Part shown: positions 6,843-14,570 of the stretch, one piece after another | Layout of the letters: each line of letters starts with the position of its first letter | Position numbering within the stretch: the first letter of the stretch is position 1 | Assembly (NCBI GenBank): GCA_031272305.1 | Contig: JAISUA010000228.1 | Span: 1-16,518, forward strand | DNA length: 16,518 nt | Direction of reading: 5' to 3' | Source: Clostridioides sp. | GTDB lineage: Bacteria > Bacillota > Clostridia > Peptostreptococcales > Peptostreptococcaceae | The notes under the pieces: generated by a model | What the model was told of the DNA's origin: nothing | The model's database searches: none | Seen by the model: the letters and a program-made list of their open reading frames with translations, nothing else | Made by a program: the position numbers and the translations under genes

Positions 6843-7931
6843 ATGTTTCGCAGCAGAATCATAAGATCAACAATTGTTGTAGCAATTGTATGTTCAATAT
6901 TAAGTTCAGCAATCACAGTATTTACTTTAGTAAAATTAAATCTGTTGAGTTCTGAGAATACTTCAAATACTAAGAGTCAAAATATAACAATAAGCAATGC
7001 TTCAAAGGTAGAAAATGTTTATCAAGCAGTAGCTCAAAAAGCAACGCCATCAGTAGTAGGAATCACTACAAAGAGCATAAGTAGAGATAGATTTTTTAAT
7101 CAACCAACAATGCAAGAAGGTGTAGGAACAGGTATCATCGTAGATGCAAATGGATATATACTTACAAATTCTCATGTTGTTTCTGATGGACAGGCTTCAG
7201 AAGTAAGCGTACTTTTTAATGATGGGACAAGTGAAACAGGAAAAGTTGTTTGGTATGATAGTGATTTAGATCTTGCTATTGTCAAAGCAGATAAAACAGG
7301 ATTGGAACCAGCTGAGCTTGGAGATAGTGATGAAGTGACAGTTGGAGATATAGCGATAGCTATAGGAAATCCTTTAGGCCTTGAATTCCAAAAGAGTGTA
7401 ACTCAAGGAATCATAAGTGGGCTTAATAGAAGTATAGAAACAGAACAAGCACAGATGTCGAATCTTATTCAAACAGATGCAAGTATAAATTCAGGAAATA
7501 GTGGAGGACCTCTTTTGAATAGTAAAGGTCAAGTAATAGGAATAAATACTGCAAAAGCATCTGAAGGTGAAGCAATGGGATTTGCAATACCAATAAACAC
7601 AGCTAAAAATATAGTTCAAGAAGTGATTTCAAAAGGAAATTATGAAAAAGTTACTCTTGGAATAAAAGGAACTGATGTTGCAACATATGAAGCAGCTATG
7701 AATATTGACCTTGAAGCAGAAAAAGGTGCATATGTAGTAGAAGTTGTGGCTAATTCACCAGCAGAAAAAGCAGGAATAAGAAATGGAGATACAATCGTGA
7801 AAGTTGGAGATACAGAAATTGAATCATTTTCAGATTTATCAAAAGCATTATATAAATATTCAAAATCAGAAAAAGCAGTAGTTGTTGTCAACAGAGGCGG
7901 AAGAGAAGTAACAGTGAACGTACAATTTTAA
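6843..7931 (+). CDS. HtrA/DegP-type membrane-anchored serine protease
   Basis: 362 residues. One N-terminal membrane span at about 9-31 (inside positive, no cleavage site evident) places the protease domain outside the membrane. The trypsin-like domain has the triad H111 (TNSHVV), D143 (DLDLAIVK) and S220 (NSGNSGGPL), all present. A single PDZ domain follows at about 272-362, with GAYVVEVVANSPAEKAGIRNGD typical of the ligand groove. HtrA proteins degrade or refold damaged exported proteins, often under envelope stress. The start at 6843 has GGAGAG at 6831-6836, 6 nt before it. It stands alone between repeat-filled spacers; proC follows at 8119 in the same direction with no terminator visible, so some read-through is possible. 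The HtrA family call is sure; which paralogue (HtrA, HtrB or YyxA-like) is not. Confidence 0.95.
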   Translation: MFRSRIIRSTIVVAIVCSILSSAITVFTLVKLNLLSSENTSNTKSQNITISNASKVENVYQAVAQKATPSVVGITTKSISRDRFFNQPTMQEGVGTGIIVDANGYILTNSHVVSDGQASEVSVLFNDGTSETGKVVWYDSDLDLAIVKADKTGLEPAELGDSDEVTVGDIAIAIGNPLGLEFQKSVTQGIISGLNRSIETEQAQMSNLIQTDASINSGNSGGPLLNSKGQVIGINTAKASEGEAMGFAIPINTAKNIVQEVISKGNYEKVTLGIKGTDVATYEAAMNIDLEAEKGAYVVEVVANSPAEKAGIRNGDTIVKVGDTEIESFSDLSKALYKYSKSEKAVVVVNRGGREVTVNVQF

Positions 7932-8052
7932 AGAAAAAAACTATATAAAGAAAAAAAGCGATATAAATAAAAAAATTATATAAATAAAAAAATATAGAAA
8001 TAAAAAAATATAGAAATAAAAAAGCTATATAAATAAAAAACTATAGAAAAAA
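7929..8052 (+). repeat. Degenerate tandem array starting at the htrA stop codon
   Basis: About eight units of 15-18 bp, the first being TAAAGAAAAAAACTATA, whose first three bases are the htrA stop codon. Later units read TAAAGAAAAAAAGCGATA, TAAATAAAAAAATTATA and so on, differing mainly in A-run length. Confidence 0.8.
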
Positions 8053-8118
8053 AATATTTTTAAAAGCAAATTTTAAGTGATAAGATTACTTTTAAGAAAC
8101 ATTGGGAGGAGATTCGAT

Positions 8119-8928
8119 ATGAACACATTAGGGTTTATAGGTGCAGGAAATATGGCTACTGCAATTTTAGGAGGAGTTTTAAGTAAAGGAAAATTTTCTA
8201 AAGAAGAAGTAATTATATCTGCAAAAACAGATTCTACTATATCAAAAGTAGAATATAAATTTGGTGTAAAAGTAACAAAGGATAATAAAGAAGTTGTAAA
8301 AAAATCAGATATAATAATTTTAGCAGTCAAACCAAATATTTATGATAATGTTTTAGAAGAAGTAAAAGAATATATAGACACTAAAAAGATAATAATAGCA
8401 ATAGCAGCTGGAAAAACTATTAAAAATATCGAAGATATAATTGGTTCAGATAAGAAAATAATAAGAATTATGCCTAATACTCCAGCTCTTATAGGTGAAG
8501 GTATGACTTCTATTACTCCAAATAAAAACATACAAGAAGGTGAACTTAAAGAGATAGAAGAATTGTTAAATTCATTTGGAAAATCACAAATTATTGAAGA
8601 AAGTTTGATTGATGCTGTCATAGGAGTGAGTGGCTCTTCTCCAGCGTACACATATATGTATATAGAAGCTCTAGCAGATGGAGCAGTACTTCATGGAATG
8701 AAAAGAGAACAAGCATATAAATTTGCAGCAGAAGCAGTAATAGGAGCTGCAAAAATGCTTCTTGAAACAGGTGCTCATCCAGGTGAATTGAAAGATATGG
8801 TGTGTTCTCCTTCTGGTACGACAATAGAAGCGGTCAAGGTACTTGAAGAAGAAGGATTTAGAAAAGCTGTGATAAAGGCAGAAGACGCATGTATAAAAAA
8901 ATCAAAGGAAATGAGTTCTTCTAAATAA
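8119..8928 (+). CDS. proC: Pyrroline-5-carboxylate reductase
   Basis: Reduces pyrroline-5-carboxylate to L-proline with NAD(P)H, the last step of proline synthesis, in the cytoplasm. 269 residues, the normal length. The Rossmann nucleotide site is GFIGAGNM (5-12); MPNTPA lies at 118-123; SGSSPAY (171-177) and the P5CR signature PGELKDMVCSPSGTTIEAVK (221-240) mark the helical C-terminal dimer domain. I start it at 8119 because GGGAGGAG (8104-8111) lies 7 nt upstream; an ATG at 8077 in frame would add 14 residues with no ribosome site. No other proline gene is beside it. The final MSSSK and stop are repeated 37 bp further on. Confidence 0.96.
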   Translation: MNTLGFIGAGNMATAILGGVLSKGKFSKEEVIISAKTDSTISKVEYKFGVKVTKDNKEVVKKSDIIILAVKPNIYDNVLEEVKEYIDTKKIIIAIAAGKTIKNIEDIIGSDKKIIRIMPNTPALIGEGMTSITPNKNIQEGELKEIEELLNSFGKSQIIEESLIDAVIGVSGSSPAYTYMYIEALADGAVLHGMKREQAYKFAAEAVIGAAKMLLETGAHPGELKDMVCSPSGTTIEAVKVLEEEGFRKAVIKAEDACIKKSKEMSSSK

Positions 8929-8974
8929 AAGATAAAGATGAAAGAAAATGAGTTCTTCTAAATAAAAGATAAAG
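8909..8974 (+). repeat. Exact 29-bp duplication of the proC 3' end
   Basis: The 29 bp at 8909-8937, covering the last codons and TAA stop of proC and 9 bp beyond, recur without a change at 8946-8974 (period 37). Confidence 0.95.
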
Positions 8975-9140
8975 TACAATGAATATAGACAAAATATATA
9001 AAATACAAGAAAAATATATAAAATGCAAGAATGAAAGTATTGATAAAAGTCAAATATAGAATATTCATTTTAGAAGTCAAACTTTCATACTTGATTGATA
9101 AATTAGGAAGCTACTTAAATTCATATAAAAACTACCCTAT

Positions 9141-9177
9141 AAAAAAGGCAGTGTAAAAATTTACACTGCCTTTTAAC
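9141..9177. terminator. Bidirectional terminator between proC and the minus-strand genes
   Basis: AAAAGGCAGTGTAAA (9143-9157) and TTTACACTGCCTTTT (9160-9174) are perfect 15-bp complements, with A-runs on the left and T-runs on the right so that each strand reads a stem ending in U. It sits where + transcription from proC meets transcription from the minus genes. Between proC and this point (8975-9140) I see only A-rich sequence without a gene. Confidence 0.88.
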
Positions 9178-9184
9178 TTAACTA

Positions 9185-9303
9185 AAAAAGTTGATGAAGT
9201 TGTTTTAAGATGAATTAGATACTTTTATCAAATGTTAATATGTGTATAAGTAATAAATATAAGTATAAGTTCAAATATTTTAAACAACTTTCTTCAACTT
9301 TTT
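9185..9303. repeat. Long imperfect inverted repeat after the Spo0E-like gene
   Basis: Left arm 9185-9208 and right arm 9279-9303 match as reverse complements except for about two substitutions and one indel; the spacer is about 70 nt. On the minus strand the second arm ends in a run of T, so it may serve as the terminator for the minus-strand genes. Confidence 0.65.
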
Positions 9304-9320
9304 ATTGATAGAGTAAAATT

Positions 9321-9500
9321 TTATTCTTTTGTAAGTATAAGATATTTATTTATAAGTGCATTTATCTTTTTGCTTGAAATTATAAGTTCTTCTTGAAAGA
9401 TATCAGGATATTCAATATATGTATCTAACTCAGATCTAACAGATTCTATTTCATCTTTTAATAATTTTATTTGTCTGTTCCTGTTATTTTCTTGGTTCAT
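9321..9500 (-). CDS. Spo0E-like small protein (59 aa)
   Basis: Reads from ATG at 9500 down to TAA at 9321. The sequence IKLLKDEIESVRSELDTYI, a short loop (EYPDIFQEE), then LIISSKKINALINKYLIL matches the two-helix hairpin of the Spo0E family, small phosphatases that remove phosphate from Spo0A and so hold back sporulation and other Spo0A-driven states. The family signature SxxLDxLI appears here as SKKINALI, with the usual Asp replaced by Asn; phosphatase activity is therefore uncertain. The ribosome site is GGTGGAGAG (plus-strand 9508-9516), a strong match. It lies just downstream of the Gx-family gene on the same strand, with a promoter of its own that overlaps that gene's stop codon. Confidence 0.78.
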   Translation of the reverse strand: MNQENNRNRQIKLLKDEIESVRSELDTYIEYPDIFQEELIISSKKINALINKYLILTKE

Positions 9501-9552
9501 TAATTATCTCTCCACCCAAATTTTTAAAATTTTATAATCATTCTATTTCTAT

Positions 9553-9580
9553 ATTATCAAAAAAAATAACTTTTTGTCAA
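9553..9580 (-). promoter_or_regulatory. Promoter of the Spo0E-like gene
   Basis: On the minus strand TTGACA (9580-9575) is followed after 16 bp by GATAAT (9558-9553). The -35 box overlaps the TGA stop of the upstream gene (9577-9579). The spacer is T-rich. Confidence 0.65.
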
Positions 9581-10098
9581 TAATTAATAAAAAAAGTCGT
9601 ATTAAACTTATTCAATGTAAATTTAACAGAAAATCCGACAAAAACACCTGTAATAATAGATGTAAAAAGTATAAAAGGCAAATAGGAAAACATATTCATA
9701 TTTAAAATTATGATTGAGGCCATCAAAACTTGTCCTATATTGTGACTTATAGCACCAATTATGCTTACACTTATAGTTGAAAACTCGAATTTTGAAAAAA
9801 AATACATTGCAACCAAACTCAAATATCCACCAGAAATACTAAACAATAAATACGATATAGGTCCTGCAAATATTGATGACATAAGTATTCTCACACTTAG
9901 AACGATTAAAGTTTCTTTAAAACCTAGAGTTAGCAGAGCAATCAGCGTAACAATATTACTAAGGCCTAGTTTTGCACCAGGGAAAATAGCTATAAGTGGA
10001 TTTGGAATATATGTTTCAATTATATATAAAATTAAACTGTATCCTACAAGAAGGCTTAGAAAAGTTAATTTTTTAGTTTTGATTTTTTTAGTTTGCAT
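9577..10098 (-). CDS. Gx-family membrane protein (annotated in relatives as heptaprenyl diphosphate synthase component I)
   Basis: 173 residues, very hydrophobic, with five or six membrane spans. The stretch FPGAKLGLSNIVTLIALLTL (39-58) and SHNIGQ (118-123) are the recognisable marks of the Gx transporter/HepS-like family. These proteins resemble substrate-binding (S) subunits of ECF transporters and are often found near isoprenoid or FMN/ApbE-type genes. Their biochemical role is unsettled and the name heptaprenyl diphosphate synthase component is probably historical. I start it at ATG 10098 (MQTKKIKTKKL), with AAGAAAGG 12 nt upstream, a rather long spacing; upstream in-frame ATGs such as 10170 have no ribosome site. 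No partner synthase is present here. Confidence 0.78.
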   Translation of the reverse strand: MQTKKIKTKKLTFLSLLVGYSLILYIIETYIPNPLIAIFPGAKLGLSNIVTLIALLTLGFKETLIVLSVRILMSSIFAGPISYLLFSISGGYLSLVAMYFFSKFEFSTISVSIIGAISHNIGQVLMASIIILNMNMFSYLPFILFTSIITGVFVGFSVKFTLNKFNTTFFINY

Positions 10099-10141
10099 AT
10101 AATATAAAGACCTTTCTTGAAAAATAAAATTACATATTAAA

Positions 10142-10170
10142 ATCATACTAGAAAATATATTAAAAAGCAA
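10142..10170 (-). promoter_or_regulatory. Candidate promoter for the Gx-family gene
   Basis: On the minus strand TTGCTT (10170-10165), 17 bp, then TATGAT (10147-10142; 5 of 6). The -35 is weak. It lies about 45 nt before the chosen ATG. Confidence 0.45.
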
Positions 10171-10290
10171 TCTTATAGAACTTCAAATTTTATTTTTTGT
10201 AATAATACTAAAAAAATATGTCAAAAATCAACTAGGAGTATTTTCTTCAATGTGGTATATTATATAATATGTAAATGTTGCTATATAAAA

Positions 10291-10402
10291 AACATAAAGA
10301 CACAAAAACATAAAGACATAAAAACATAAAGACATAAAAACATAAAGAGATAAAAACATAAAGACACAAAAATATAAAGACATAAAAATATAAAAACATA
10401 AA
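10291..10402 (+). repeat. Seven tandem 16-bp units in the degV leader
   Basis: Consensus AACATAAAGACATAAA, in seven consecutive units (10291, 10307, 10323, 10339, 10355, 10371, 10387) with 0-3 changes each and a constant 16-bp period. Confidence 0.95.
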
Positions 10403-10577
10403 AAAATATATTAAAAAATATATTGAAAAAATATGTTTAAAAAATATATTGAAAAATATGTTGAAAAATATGTTAAAAAAATATATTGAAAAATATATTG
10501 AAAAAATATGTTAAAAAATACATTGAAAAATATGTTAAAAAATATGTTAAAAAAATATGTTCAAAAAAATATGTTTA
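10403..10577 (+). repeat. Array of about fourteen 12-14 bp units in the degV leader
   Basis: Units such as AAAAATATGTTA and AAAAAATATATTG follow one another directly after the 16-bp array. They differ mainly in the length of the A-run (5-7) and in G/A at TATGTT versus TATATT. In frame with degV part of it would encode a run like LKNMLKNMLKK, but no ribosome site supports translation. The stretch from 10171 to 10290 is A+T-rich with a TATAAT-like site at 10263-10268 lacking a clear -35. Confidence 0.88.
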
Positions 10578-10609
10578 AAAAAATAGAAATAGATTTTGGA
10601 GGATTAAAA

Positions 10610-11458
10610 ATGAACAAAAAAATTAAATTAATAACAGATGGATCTTGTGATTTTCCGAACGAGATTTTAGAAAAAATAGATATTGATATTGTAAACATGA
10701 ATGTTGACTTTGGTGAAGAAACATATCTTGCTAGAGTTGAATTAGATGATGAAACATTTTTTAAAAAAATGAGAGAAAGTGAAGTTCTTCCTAAGACATC
10801 AAGTCCTTCTCCAGAGAGATTTATAGAAATATTCAACAAATCAGAATCAGATGAAATACTTGTGATCACAATTTCTTCTAAATTGTCAAGTACTTATTCA
10901 AATGCAGTGTTAGCTAAGAAATTATTTTTAGAAAAACATCCAAATATTAGACTTGAAGTAGTTGACTCAGATAGTACATCAATTGCACTTGCACTTATGG
11001 TTATGAAATGTGCTAAAATGATAGAAGAAGGAAAAACTTTGGATGAAATACTTAAATTTATTGAGGAAAATAAAAAAGAATTGATTGTACATGGAGCATT
11101 GAATACTTTAGACAACTTGATAAAAGGTGGTAGAATAAGCAAGATAGCAGGACAACTTATCAATATATTGAATTACAAAGTCATCATCAAACTTCAAGAT
11201 GGAGTAGTAAGTTCGTTTGATAAGGCTAGAGGTGACAAAAATGTTATAAAAAAATTATTCGAACACATGGAAACTAGACTTGACGATAGCAAAGATAAAG
11301 TTGTAATAATTGGACATGCTAGTTGCTATGATAAAGCAGAGGGTATAAAAGAACATATAGAAAATAATTATGAAGTAAAAAAGGTATTTATTGCTTCAAT
11401 TGGGCCAATAATAGGAACATACTCAGCTGATGGAGCGATATTGATATCAGTTTTATAA
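10610..11458 (+). CDS. DegV family fatty-acid-binding protein
   Basis: 282 residues, normal for the family. DegV proteins (FakB type) bind a fatty acid and, in organisms with a FakA kinase, present it for phosphorylation so that outside fatty acids can enter phospholipid synthesis. Visible marks: N-terminal ITDGSCDFP (8-16; usually TDSxSDLP), TSSPSPE (63-69), ISSKLSSTYSNA (88-99) around the lipid carboxylate site, LDNLIKGGRISK (167-178), and GPIIGTYSADG (265-275). The start is ATG 10610, with GGAGG at 10598-10602, 7 nt before it; the frame stays open further up only through repeats. No kinase gene is beside it. pepF follows 39 nt later and may be cotranscribed. Confidence 0.93.
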   Translation: MNKKIKLITDGSCDFPNEILEKIDIDIVNMNVDFGEETYLARVELDDETFFKKMRESEVLPKTSSPSPERFIEIFNKSESDEILVITISSKLSSTYSNAVLAKKLFLEKHPNIRLEVVDSDSTSIALALMVMKCAKMIEEGKTLDEILKFIEENKKELIVHGALNTLDNLIKGGRISKIAGQLINILNYKVIIKLQDGVVSSFDKARGDKNVIKKLFEHMETRLDDSKDKVVIIGHASCYDKAEGIKEHIENNYEVKKVFIASIGPIIGTYSADGAILISVL

Positions 11459-11497
11459 AATTTATAAAAATAAAAAAAGAGAGGGAAGATTATAATT

Positions 11498-13288
11498 ATG
11501 GTTAGACAAAGAGAAGAAATAGATCCAAAATACAAATGGAATTTAACAAAAATGTACTCATCTAAGGATGATATAGAAAAAGATATTGAGTTAGTAAAAG
11601 AATTGGGAAAAAAAATAGAAACATTTAAAGGAAGACTTAAAGAAGGAAAAGAAACATTTCTTGAAGTACTTAAGTTATATGAGAAATCATCTAGAATATT
11701 TCAAAATCTTTATGTGTATTCTCATATGAAACAACATGAAGATACTAGAGTAGGTGAAAATCAAGGACTTGCTACGAGAACAGAGATGCTAGAAGCAGAA
11801 AATTCAACATCGACTTCTTTTATTGTGCCTGAAATTCTTGAGCTTGACGACGAAATACTTATAAATTACAAGCAAGATAAAGAAATATCTTTTTATAATA
11901 AATTTTTGGACGATATCACAAGAATGAAACCTCATACATTGGGGCAAAAAGAGGAAGAAATTCTTGCAGCTACATCAGAAATAGTAAATGTCTCAGAAAA
12001 TGTTTACGATATGCTTTGCTATGCTGATATGAAGTTTCCAGAAATAACAGATGAAAAAGGCGAAAAGGTTAGAATCACACCTTCAAACTATTCTATATAT
12101 ATAATGAGTAATGATAGAAGGGTGAGAAAAGAAGCTTTTGAAGCAGAATTTCAAAGCTATAAAGCATACAAAAATACATTTGCTTCAACACTTTATGGTG
12201 CGATTAAATCAGAGATTTTCTACTCAAAAATTAGAAATTATGAATCAGCAAGACAAGCATCTTTGTTTGCAGATGATATTAGTTTAGAAGTATACGACAA
12301 TTTAATAGATGCAGTAGATCAAAACATTGCAACTCTTAATAAATATGTTGATATTAAGAAAAATTTATTAGGACTTGAAAAAATAAATATGTACGATTTG
12401 TATGCACCAGTTGTATCAGATTTTGAGATGAAGATCACTTATGAAGAAGCTCAAGAAATAATATTGAAGGCACTTGAGCCAATGGGAAATGATTATTTGA
12501 GTGTGATAAAAGAGGCATTCTCTCAAAATTGGATAGATGTTTACGAAAACGAAGGTAAAAAAAGTGGAGCATATTCATGGGGAAGCTACGATTCCAATCC
12601 ATATATACTTATGAATTATAATGATGACCTAAACTCTATGTTTACACTTATACACGAACTTGGACATTCTGTGCATAGTTATTATTCTAAGAAAAATCAA
12701 CCATATATTTATTATAATTATAAAATTTTTGTGGCTGAAGTAGCATCAACTGTCAACGAACAACTTTTGATAAATTATTTACTTAAAAATTCGAAATCAA
12801 AGCAAGAAAAGATGTACCTTCTAAATTATTATTTAGAACAATTTAGAACTACTGTCTTTAGACAAACAATGTTCGCTGAATTTGAAAAAATCGTGCATTC
12901 AAGAGTAGAAGCAGGTCAGCCTATTACTGCCGATGATTTCACAAGTATATATTATGATTTGAACAAAAAATATTATGGAACTTCAACAGTTGTAGATGAT
13001 TTAATTGGATTTGAATGGGCAAGAATACCTCATTTCTATTCTAATTTCTATGTATATAAATATGCAACAGGATTTTCTGCTGCTTCATATTTAAGCAATA
13101 AGATTTTATCAAATGATAAACAATCTATAGATAAATATTTGAACTTCTTGAAGAGTGGAGGAGCAGACTATCCACTTAATCAACTTAGAGATGCTGGAAT
13201 AGATATGGAGAAAAAAGAATCAATAATCGAAGCTATGAAAGTATTCGAAAAGCTAGTGGACGAACTTCAAAAACTAAGCGAAGAATAA
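11498..13288 (+). CDS. pepF: Oligoendopeptidase F (M3 family zinc metallopeptidase)
   Basis: Cytoplasmic peptidase that cuts short peptides, roughly 7-17 residues in studied members. 596 residues, matching PepF length (about 600). An N-terminal helical M3 domain (about 1-200) is followed by the catalytic part. The zinc site is HELGH (386-390) within LIHELGHSVHSYY, and E414 in VAEVAST is the third ligand, the right distance away for M3. The C-terminal ARIPHFYSNFYVYKYATGFSAA pattern, split here by reading (about 507-528), contributes the substrate-binding Tyr/His residues of the family. The start ATG 11498 has GAGAGGGAAG upstream (9-12 nt). Its last six codons and stop are the first unit of a four-copy repeat. 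Confidence 0.95.
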   Translation: MVRQREEIDPKYKWNLTKMYSSKDDIEKDIELVKELGKKIETFKGRLKEGKETFLEVLKLYEKSSRIFQNLYVYSHMKQHEDTRVGENQGLATRTEMLEAENSTSTSFIVPEILELDDEILINYKQDKEISFYNKFLDDITRMKPHTLGQKEEEILAATSEIVNVSENVYDMLCYADMKFPEITDEKGEKVRITPSNYSIYIMSNDRRVRKEAFEAEFQSYKAYKNTFASTLYGAIKSEIFYSKIRNYESARQASLFADDISLEVYDNLIDAVDQNIATLNKYVDIKKNLLGLEKINMYDLYAPVVSDFEMKITYEEAQEIILKALEPMGNDYLSVIKEAFSQNWIDVYENEGKKSGAYSWGSYDSNPYILMNYNDDLNSMFTLIHELGHSVHSYYSKKNQPYIYYNYKIFVAEVASTVNEQLLINYLLKNSKSKQEKMYLLNYYLEQFRTTVFRQTMFAEFEKIVHSRVEAGQPITADDFTSIYYDLNKKYYGTSTVVDDLIGFEWARIPHFYSNFYVYKYATGFSAASYLSNKILSNDKQSIDKYLNFLKSGGADYPLNQLRDAGIDMEKKESIIEAMKVFEKLVDELQKLSEE

Positions 13289-13389
13289 AAAGATTTTTCA
13301 AAAACTAAGCAAAGGAAAAAAAGATTTTTCAAAAACTAAGCGAAGAAAAAAAAGATTTTTTAAAAACTAAGCTAAGAAAAAAAGATTTT
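13266..13389 (+). repeat. Four tandem 31-bp units; first is the pepF 3' end
   Basis: Units at 13266, 13297, 13328 and 13359, each exactly 31 bp. The first carries the last codons and TAA of pepF. In units 2-4 the TAA is lost (AATAAAAAG becomes a pure purine run), while TTCAAAAACTAAGC is kept almost unchanged. Confidence 0.95.
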
Positions 13390-13395
13390 CTATTT

Positions 13396-13472
13396 CACTT
13401 TTGAAACAACACTTTCAACAATTTCTACATTTTATCAAAGATAACTTTGTGAAAGTGTTGTTGCAAAAAGTG
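13396..13472. repeat. Long inverted repeat after pepF
   Basis: Left arm 13396-13417 and right arm 13450-13472 are reverse complements at about 20 of 23 positions (one indel), including a perfect 13-bp core AACAACACTTTCA. The spacer is 32 nt. The right arm is followed by TATTTTATGG, so it may act as a weak pepF terminator. The rest of the spacer to 13563 shows no gene and no clear promoter. Confidence 0.8.
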
Positions 13473-13563
13473 TATTTTATGGATTTTGATTAAAATTAAT
13501 ACGCATCTGTTACTTTAGTGATAGGTTAGTGTAAAAATATATTTAGTTGTTGTAGGTTAAGAG

Positions 13564-14562
13564 ATGGGTTGGAAGGAGGGGTATTATATTAAAAAACAAA
13601 AAAATGTTCAAAAAAATGTTTATAGTAAAGAAAATAAGTTTTTTACCAAAAATATGAAATTGCCTAAGATAAAAATAGGAATGAGAACTATAAAGACAGC
13701 GATTGCAGTAACTATCTGTGTTTTATTAGGAGAAAGCATTAGACAATCATCTCCTCTTAGTTGTGTTGCTTGTATTATTTCTATACAGGATACAGTGAAA
13801 AATTCTCTAAAAAGGGGAAGTCATAGAGTGTATTCTACTATTTTAGGAGGAGTCATAGGATATTTTTTGTCACTTATAAAACCTGGAGATGCAATTTTGT
13901 CAGGAATAGGAGTAATCATAGTAATATATATGTCAAATTTATTGAAATTAAATTCTCCTGTAGTAGGAGCAGTGACGTTTTTAGCTATTCTGCTAGGTGT
14001 TTCTGGAAAAAATCCTTTTATGTATTCTGTCAATAGAGTGATAGATACTGTGATAGGTGTAGTGGTTGGAGTATGTGTAAATTATTTTATTGCTAGACCA
14101 GATTATCTTGCAAGTACAATTGATAAATTTGAACGAATAGAAAAAATTACTTATAAATATCTTCAAGAAGCAGTGATAGATCGTAAAGAAATCAATTTAA
14201 AAGAACTTCAAGAACACATAAAAAAACTTGATTCTGTGTATTCTAAATATATAGATGAAGTCAACTATAGTTTCAACAATCCAGATGTAAAGATTCTTGA
14301 ACAGACTATAGAAGTGTGCAGAGAAATTTATTTTCATATGCAATCGATTCATTTGTTGAGAGGAAATTTATATTTAAAAAAAGATACTTATGATTATTTA
14401 ATAGATTTTTTTGGAATAGAAAAATTAAATTGGGAAATCAATGAAGAAAAAAGTCCTGTGTTTAACTATCACCTTATGGAAATATTACATGAACTTGAAT
14501 ACCTTAAACAAGAGGAACTTGAAGAAAAATTTGCACAGATAGAGAATATATCTATATTTTAA
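13564..14562 (+). CDS. Aromatic acid exporter / FUSC-family membrane protein
   Basis: 332 residues from ATG 13564. Residues about 37-178 hold IGMRTIKTAIAVTICVLLGE, then several membrane spans (roughly 43-57, 92-105, 111-125, 132-146, 158-177) typical of the N-terminal half of ArAE/FUSC proteins (DUF939 type). Residues 180-332 form a soluble helical C-terminal domain (for example YLQEAVIDRKEINLKELQEHIKKLD), as in Firmicute ArAE family 1. Function in this group is mostly unproven; export of aromatic acids is inferred from distant relatives. The start is doubtful: the ATG has only a poor ribosome site, while a perfect GGAAGGAGGGG lies inside the frame at 13571-13581, 8 nt ahead of an in-frame ATT at 13588. 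If ATT is used the protein is 324 residues. Confidence 0.85.
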   Translation: MGWKEGYYIKKQKNVQKNVYSKENKFFTKNMKLPKIKIGMRTIKTAIAVTICVLLGESIRQSSPLSCVACIISIQDTVKNSLKRGSHRVYSTILGGVIGYFLSLIKPGDAILSGIGVIIVIYMSNLLKLNSPVVGAVTFLAILLGVSGKNPFMYSVNRVIDTVIGVVVGVCVNYFIARPDYLASTIDKFERIEKITYKYLQEAVIDRKEINLKELQEHIKKLDSVYSKYIDEVNYSFNNPDVKILEQTIEVCREIYFHMQSIHLLRGNLYLKKDTYDYLIDFFGIEKLNWEINEEKSPVFNYHLMEILHELEYLKQEELEEKFAQIENISIF

Positions 14563-14570
14563 AAATAAAA

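Noticed and set aside
9761..10102. Plus-strand open frame of 113 residues
   Set aside because: It lies opposite the well-supported Gx-family gene and lacks a ribosome site and recognisable motifs.
10508..10609. 34-residue N-terminal extension of the DegV protein
   Set aside because: It consists of the tandem array; the good ribosome site serves ATG 10610, and DegV proteins start at the ITDGSCD strand.
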